The translations under genes were made by a program, and so were the position numbers. The notes below the pieces were generated by a model. The model made no database searches and was not told the origin of the DNA. It worked only from the letters and a program-made list of their open reading frames with translations. DNA of 8,785 bases, from contig JBOGVA010000002.1 of assembly GCA_050692195.1 (NCBI GenBank), positions 1 through 8,785 on the forward strand. Direction: 5' to 3'. This stretch comes from JBOGVA01 sp050692195 (GTDB taxonomy: Bacteria; Actinomycetota; UBA4738). Shown in pieces: positions 4,800 through 8,785 of this stretch (position 1 is its first letter; each line of letters begins with the position of its first letter).

Positions 4800-7571
4800 A
4801 TGAGCCCCTCAGGTAACCAGCCCCAGTCCACTCCCACCGCCGAAGCGCCGGCCCACGCAGGGCCCGGCCAGCGTGTGGCCGACCGAGGGTTGAGTTCCTG
4901 GACCCTCATCATCGTGATCCTTGCGGTATGCCTGGCGATCGGCTCACCCCTCATCGGCCTGCGGGTCTTCCATCCCTCAGATTTGCTGCTCTCCTTCGAT
5001 CCCTGGAAGAGCGAGACTTCCGAAATCGTCACTCCATCTCACATCCTGCTGTGGGACACGGTCGACGCGGTCATGCCGCAGCGGGCCGAGGCGAGCCGGC
5101 GTGCCTTGGGGGGGGACTTCCCCCTGTGGGACCCGCTTCCTTCCGGGGGCAGCCCGTTGGCCGCCCGCCCCGAAGGCCTCCTCGGCCCGCTCAATCTGCC
5201 GTTCCTCCTCGTACCGCTGTGGTTCGCGCCGGCCGTCTCCAAGCTCCTGGAGGTTGTCGTCGCCGCAGGGTTCACGTTCCTGTTCCTGCGACGCATCGGC
5301 CTGATGAGGCCCCCGGCAATCATGGGCGGCCTGCTGTTCGCGTTTTCCGGTTTCCAGGTGATGTGGACGAACTGGCCGCAGGCTCACGTCGCCGCGTTCA
5401 TCCCGGGGCTGTTCTGGTCGATCGAGTACGGGATCGGGCGGCGCTCCGCGCGCGGAGTCATGCCGCTCGCCCTCATCGTGGCGGCGATGCTCTTCGAGGG
5501 ATACCCACCCCTCGCCGGCATGGCTCTGGCCGCCGGGGCCGTCTACGGCCTCGTCCGGGTCCTGTGGCTCCGAGACTCCTCCCCCGGCCTGAAGACGCGC
5601 ACGGCGGCCCTTCTGATCGGGGGAGCAACCCTCGGTGTCGCGTTGACCGCGTTCCAGCTCGTCCCCTTCCTCGAGCAGTTGGGCCGCTTCGATCTCTCTT
5701 ACCGCCAGCAGACCGCGGGCTCGCACCTCCCGCTTCACACCGCGGTGACGCTCGGCGTGCCATACGCCTTTGGGACCCTGGCCCACGGTGGCCTGTACTT
5801 CGGCCCCTCTAACGAGGTCGGGATCCAGAGCTTCTTCGGGATCACGGGCCTCGTGCTGATCGCCGCCGGTGCGGCGCTCGGGCGAGTTCGTGTCGGCCGA
5901 GGGACCCTCCCATACCTGTGGACGGGGACGGTCGTCGTCGTGCTCGCCATCTTCATCGGGGGGCCCGTGTTGGCGACCCTGCAGCTCATCCCGATCTTCG
6001 ACCTGACCTACATCGACCGGCTGCGGGCCGTCCTGGGCTTCGTCCTCGCCTGCCTGGCCGCCGTGGGGGCTCAAGCGCTGCTCGTCGATCGGGGGAAGCC
6101 CATCCCTACCGGTGGTCCGCGTCGGGCCGCAACCGTGGCGATCGCTCTCTGTCTTGGGGTGCTCGGGGCAGTCGTCCTCTATCGGTCGGCCCGCGAGGCG
6201 AACCAGCAAGGGTACGTCCTTCGCCAGTCGTTCGTTCCGCTGATGGCCCTGTCCGCTGCAGGAGGTCTTCTCCTGCGCAGGCGACTCCGGTCCTTGTTGC
6301 TCTGGTCCATTCCGGTCCTCGTGGCGATTGAGGTTCTCGCGTTCACACTCCCCGCCTGGCCCAGGATCCCCAGAGAGCAGTTCTACCCGACAACCACCGT
6401 CCACCGCTTTCTGGCGGAGAACCTTGGTCACGATCGGCTGGTCCCCGAGGGCCGGACGTTCTTCCCCGGGTCCTCGCCGTTCTACGGACTTCGGTCGGTA
6501 ACGGGACACGTCTTCTACGACGATGGTTGGAAGCAATTGCTCTTGGCCGTGGATCCACGGTCTTTCGACCCGAGTCCCACACACCCCGCCCTCTCCTGGC
6601 GCTCGGACATCGCCAGTTCCCCAATCCTCGACCGACTCTCCGCCCGGTACTTCGTGGTGTCGCCGGCGGCTCCCATACTCGGAGAGTCCGCACCGCTTGC
6701 CACTCCGATCCACACCCGAACTCTCCAACCCGGAGCGACGATCACCAGGGAAATGGCCGTGACCTCACCCAGGGGGCTGATCCTGCATGTGGCCAGGCCG
6801 CCACGGAACCCGGATCGGTTCACCGCTCTCACGGTGGAGTTCCTTGATGCCGGTGGCGGGGTCATCGCCCGTGGCTGGCGCCGTCTCTTCCCCGAGTCTC
6901 TAGGGCCGGTGGAGATCGCAGTGGCAGGCTCCGTGACGGGTCGGGAAGCTTCTACCGTTCGCATCCGTCTCTCGCCGGGCGGAGACCCCATCGACGTGGG
7001 AGCCGACGAGCAGGGCGATGCGGACCTGTCGGCCATCCGCGAGCAGGACGACGGACTGCGGGTTGCCCACGTCGGTGGAGCAGTGGTCTACGAACGGCTG
7101 GATTGGCTGCCCCGGATCCGGTGGGCTTCCGAAGTCGAGGTGGTGACCGACCCCGGCGAACGGATTGAGATACTGGCCAAGGGCACCCCGTCCCATTCGG
7201 TGATCCTCAACTCCACCGGTCCTCCGGCCTCCGGGCAACCTGCCCTGGTCCGCCCTCTGGAGGACGAGGGGGATGTCATCCGGGTGGCTGTGGAGGCCGA
7301 AGGCGCCGGGTACCTGGTGGTCGCCGACGCGTTGCAGCACGGCTGGCACGCCGAGCTGGACGGCCACCCCGTCCCATTGCTGCCGGCTGACCACGCCCTG
7401 GCCGCGGTGGCGGTTCCCGGAGGGTCTCACGTGGTCGAGCTCCGCTACCGTCCGGAGGGCCTGCGACTCGGGCTGATCGTCTCCGCGGCGGCGCTCCTGC
7501 TCCTGCTGGCCGCCCTGGCGCTTGGAGCACGCCAAGGGGCGCGGGCCCCGTCGGCGGGGCAACCTCGTTGA
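4800..7571 (+). CDS. YfhO-like large multi-pass membrane protein, probable extracytoplasmic GT-C glycosyltransferase
   Basis: In Bacillus YfhO uses a polyprenyl-phosphate sugar to glycosylate teichoic acid outside the membrane; a similar role on another polymer or lipid is inferred here. From ATG 4800 the protein has 923 residues. A short polar Pro/Ser-rich N-terminus precedes the first helix (about 34-54). The first outer loop carries acidic positions typical of GT-C enzymes (FDPW, 66-69; DTVDA, 86-90) and the family motif PLWDPLPSGGSPL (108-120), normally seen as PLWNP...GG.PL. Roughly a dozen more helices extend to about residue 518. A large extracytoplasmic domain of about 365 residues follows. 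It ends in GYLVVADALQHGWHAELDG (837-855), whose GW-x-A-x-x-DG pattern is the YfhO C-terminal signature. A final helix (888-908) and a short basic tail complete it. In-frame GTG 4707 would add 31 polar residues but lacks a ribosome-binding site. An 8-G run (5108-5115) lies in the coding sequence. The next gene starts 30 bases downstream. Confidence 0.87.
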   Translation: MSPSGNQPQSTPTAEAPAHAGPGQRVADRGLSSWTLIIVILAVCLAIGSPLIGLRVFHPSDLLLSFDPWKSETSEIVTPSHILLWDTVDAVMPQRAEASRRALGGDFPLWDPLPSGGSPLAARPEGLLGPLNLPFLLVPLWFAPAVSKLLEVVVAAGFTFLFLRRIGLMRPPAIMGGLLFAFSGFQVMWTNWPQAHVAAFIPGLFWSIEYGIGRRSARGVMPLALIVAAMLFEGYPPLAGMALAAGAVYGLVRVLWLRDSSPGLKTRTAALLIGGATLGVALTAFQLVPFLEQLGRFDLSYRQQTAGSHLPLHTAVTLGVPYAFGTLAHGGLYFGPSNEVGIQSFFGITGLVLIAAGAALGRVRVGRGTLPYLWTGTVVVVLAIFIGGPVLATLQLIPIFDLTYIDRLRAVLGFVLACLAAVGAQALLVDRGKPIPTGGPRRAATVAIALCLGVLGAVVLYRSAREANQQGYVLRQSFVPLMALSAAGGLLLRRRLRSLLLWSIPVLVAIEVLAFTLPAWPRIPREQFYPTTTVHRFLAENLGHDRLVPEGRTFFPGSSPFYGLRSVTGHVFYDDGWKQLLLAVDPRSFDPSPTHPALSWRSDIASSPILDRLSARYFVVSPAAPILGESAPLATPIHTRTLQPGATITREMAVTSPRGLILHVARPPRNPDRFTALTVEFLDAGGGVIARGWRRLFPESLGPVEIAVAGSVTGREASTVRIRLSPGGDPIDVGADEQGDADLSAIREQDDGLRVAHVGGAVVYERLDWLPRIRWASEVEVVTDPGERIEILAKGTPSHSVILNSTGPPASGQPALVRPLEDEGDVIRVAVEAEGAGYLVVADALQHGWHAELDGHPVPLLPADHALAAVAVPGGSHVVELRYRPEGLRLGLIVSAAALLLLLAALALGARQGARAPSAGQPR
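5108..5124 (+). repeat. G8 homopolymer followed by a C5 run, able to form a short stem-loop
   Basis: Eight consecutive G (5108-5115) are followed by ACTT and five C, giving a five-pair G:C stem with a four-base loop inside the YfhO-like gene. The frame matches the family on both sides (Leu-Gly-Gly-Asp-Phe-Pro-Leu-Trp), so the gene is intact as read. The tract is a likely site for slippage, biological or technical. Confidence 0.6.
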
Positions 7572-7601
7572 CAGCGGCGGACCGACCGGGTATCAGTCAC
7601 C

Positions 7602-8285
7602 GTGCCGATGTCCGATCCCCTGGATGCCGAGCGCCTGTCGTACCTCTATCGGGAGCGCTTCGCGGACCAGGACCGGGCCTTCAAAGAGCGAGCTTGGGAC
7701 ATCCTGTGCCGGCGGGCCCTCCAGCGTTACGTGAAGGACTCGGACACGGTCCTCGATCTTGGAGCAGGACGCTGCGAGTTCATCAACGCGATCCGCTGTG
7801 GGGAGAAGATCGCCGTGGATCTGAACCCGGACGTCAAGGCGTACGCGCGAGACGCCCGGGCCGTGGTCACCGCGAGCACGGATCTCTCTGCGATCGAGCC
7901 GGGCTCGGTCGACGCAGTCTTCACGTCGAACTTCCTGGAGCATCTAGCGGACAAGGCGGCCGTTCTCCAAACACTGGAGGAGTGCCATCGAGTGATGCGG
8001 GCAGGTGGCACGCTCATCGTGCTCATGCCGAACATCAGGTACCTGAACGGCCGCTACTGGGACTACTTCGACCATCACACTCCGCTCACCCACTTCAGCC
8101 TCGGGGAAGCGTTGAAGCTCACTGGGTTCAGCGTCGAGCGGATCGTTCCGCGGTTCCTTCCCTACACGGTCAAGCAGACCGCGGTGCCGAAGAGCCTGGC
8201 GCTCCTCCGGATGTACCTCCGCCTTCCCTTTCTCTGGCCTCTCTTCGGTCGCCAGATGCTCGTCGTCGGGAGACGCGAACCCTAA
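7602..8285 (+). CDS. Class I SAM-dependent methyltransferase (polysaccharide-cluster type)
   Basis: This is the third Rossmann methyltransferase of the window: 227 residues from the GTG at 7602, or 225 from the ATG at 7608. Neither has a clear Shine-Dalgarno. Motif I is TVLDLGAGRCEFINAI (49-64), a Gly-Ala-Gly-x-Cys-Glu-Phe variant I associate with cell-surface glycan clusters. KIAVDLNPD (69-77) follows with the acidic ribose-binding residue. Then come VDAVFTSNFLEHL (103-115), MRAGGTLIVLMPNIRYL (132-148) and an aromatic loop RYWDYFDHHTPLTHFS (151-166) that may shape the acceptor site. The substrate is unknown. It follows the YfhO-like gene by 30 bases and is probably co-transcribed. It converges on the epimerase gene with only 19 bases between stops, so the two lie side by side but on opposite strands. 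Confidence 0.87.
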   Translation: MPMSDPLDAERLSYLYRERFADQDRAFKERAWDILCRRALQRYVKDSDTVLDLGAGRCEFINAIRCGEKIAVDLNPDVKAYARDARAVVTASTDLSAIEPGSVDAVFTSNFLEHLADKAAVLQTLEECHRVMRAGGTLIVLMPNIRYLNGRYWDYFDHHTPLTHFSLGEALKLTGFSVERIVPRFLPYTVKQTAVPKSLALLRMYLRLPFLWPLFGRQMLVVGRREP

Positions 8286-8304
8286 GTTTTCCCAGCGCCC
8301 CGGA
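8286..8304. other. Short convergent intergenic gap
   Basis: Nineteen bases separate the stops of the methyltransferase and the epimerase. I find no hairpin with a T-run that would serve as an intrinsic terminator in either direction. Confidence 0.5.
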
Positions 8305-8785
8305 TCAGATCAGTCCTTTTTCGACGGCTTCGGCGATCCAGGGGATGGTCTGGTCGAGCGTCTGATCTAAGGTCGTGGTGGCCTCAAAGCCGAGGATCCG
8401 CTTGGCCTTCTCGGTGGAGGGAATCCTCCGTTGCACATCGTGCTCGAACGGTGAGTCGCTCACGTACCGGAACGAGCTGCCGGGCCGGAGCCGGCTCCAG
8501 ATCTTCTCCGCCAATTCGAGGACGGTGGTGGACTCCGCGGTGGACAGGTTGAAGTCCTCGTTGAGAGCGTCGGGGTGCTCCATCGCCAGGACGATGCCTC
8601 TGGCCAGGTCGCCGCCATACGTGTAGTGACGAACCTGGCTTCCGTCGCCCAAGATGTGAAGCGGATCCTGCCCCTTCACCACCTTGTGGACCAGGTCCGG
8701 CACCACGTGGCTCATCGCCAGCTTGACGTTCCCGCTGAGGATCTCCGGTGCTGCCCGCGCTCGCATCTCCCCCACCCCCACGCAG
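8305..8785 (-). CDS. NAD-dependent nucleotide-sugar epimerase/dehydratase, C-terminal part (N-terminus outside the window)
   Basis: This is an extended short-chain dehydrogenase that would epimerise or dehydrate a nucleotide-linked sugar to supply a donor for the cluster's glycosyltransferases. Only about 160 C-terminal residues are present. The coding frame continues to the window edge (Cys before the GTG at 8781), so the cofactor-binding glycine loop and the Tyr-x3-Lys catalytic pair lie outside. What is visible is the substrate-binding half: VGVGEMRARAAPEILSGNVK, then VVPDLVHKVVKGQDPLHILG, then the family signature GDGSQVRHYTYGGDLARGI. After these come FNLSTAEST and the closing LGFEATTTLDQTLDQTIPW. 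The Q-V-R-H-Y-T-Y-G-G-D-L-A segment corresponds to the R-x-(F/Y)-x-x-V-x-D-x-A element of UDP-sugar epimerases. Exact sugar chemistry cannot be decided without the N-terminal half. Assigning it to the GalE/RmlB superfamily is safe. Confidence 0.87.
   Translation of the reverse strand, partial: CVGVGEMRARAAPEILSGNVKLAMSHVVPDLVHKVVKGQDPLHILGDGSQVRHYTYGGDLARGIVLAMEHPDALNEDFNLSTAESTTVLELAEKIWSRLRPGSSFRYVSDSPFEHDVQRRIPSTEKAKRILGFEATTTLDQTLDQTIPWIAEAVEKGLI

Noticed and set aside
4977..6728. 583-codon open frame on the minus strand opposite the YfhO-like gene
   Set aside because: Its product is rich in Arg, Gly, Glu and Asp with no hydrophobic core or recognisable motif. It mirrors the codon bias of a long GC-rich membrane-protein gene and has no plausible start context.
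6900..7562. 220-codon minus-strand open frame
   Set aside because: It lies antisense to the extracytoplasmic domain of the YfhO-like protein. Its composition is typical of shadow frames in GC-rich DNA and no motif is visible.
8300..8325. Possible terminator hairpin (GGATCAGATCAGTCC followed by T5)
   Set aside because: The arms pair over only three or four positions, and the T-run lies inside the coding end of the epimerase. This is not enough for an intrinsic terminator.
7568..8365. 265-codon plus-strand open frame over the third methyltransferase
   Set aside because: It is the wrong frame of that gene. The frame starting at 7602 carries all the methyltransferase motifs.
8340..8385. Tandem Leu-Asp-Gln-Thr repeat near the epimerase C-terminus
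   Set aside because: Homologues have a similar LDExLDE pattern here, so this is normal family sequence and not a recent duplication.

Overview
The window is a piece of a surface-polysaccharide or glycolipid biosynthesis cluster from a high-GC bacterium. Strong G/C preference at third codon positions, GTG/TTG starts with short overlaps, and the sequence character of the epimerase and YfhO-like protein point to an actinobacterium, probably an uncultured lineage. I cannot name a genus. I see no tRNA, rRNA, CRISPR array, insertion sequence or phage gene.

Layout. Positions 1-3367 (plus strand) form a tightly packed operon. It holds a polyprenyl-phosphate-type family 2 glycosyltransferase (cut off at its 5' end by the window and broken by a frameshift near 618-624), a multi-pass flippase-like UPF0104 / LPG-synthase-TM protein, a class I methyltransferase joined to it in one open frame without a stop codon, and a second class I methyltransferase. 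A family 4 glycosyltransferase lies on the minus strand (3357-4628) and converges on this operon with an 11-base overlap. A divergent intergenic region (4629-4799) follows, containing a possible 19-residue leader ORF. Next comes a large YfhO-type membrane protein (4800-7571) and a third methyltransferase (7602-8285). The window ends in the C-terminal half of an NAD-dependent nucleotide-sugar epimerase/dehydratase on the minus strand (8305-8785, incomplete).

How the parts may work together (inference). The GT2 enzyme would load a sugar onto a polyprenyl-phosphate carrier on the cytoplasmic face. The flippase-like protein could help turn the lipid-linked sugar over. The YfhO-like protein has the architecture of an extracytoplasmic GT-C transferase that could use it. 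This parallels the CsbB-GtcA-YfhO three-component glycosylation scheme known from Firmicutes. The GT4 enzyme, the epimerase and the three methyltransferases would build, supply and modify the glycan in the cytoplasm.

The main cautions are two anomalies near the left end. The 873-codon open frame from 9 to 2630 is not one protein: it joins the front of the GT2, an out-of-frame stretch, the flippase-like protein and a methyltransferase. Some or all of this may be assembly error.
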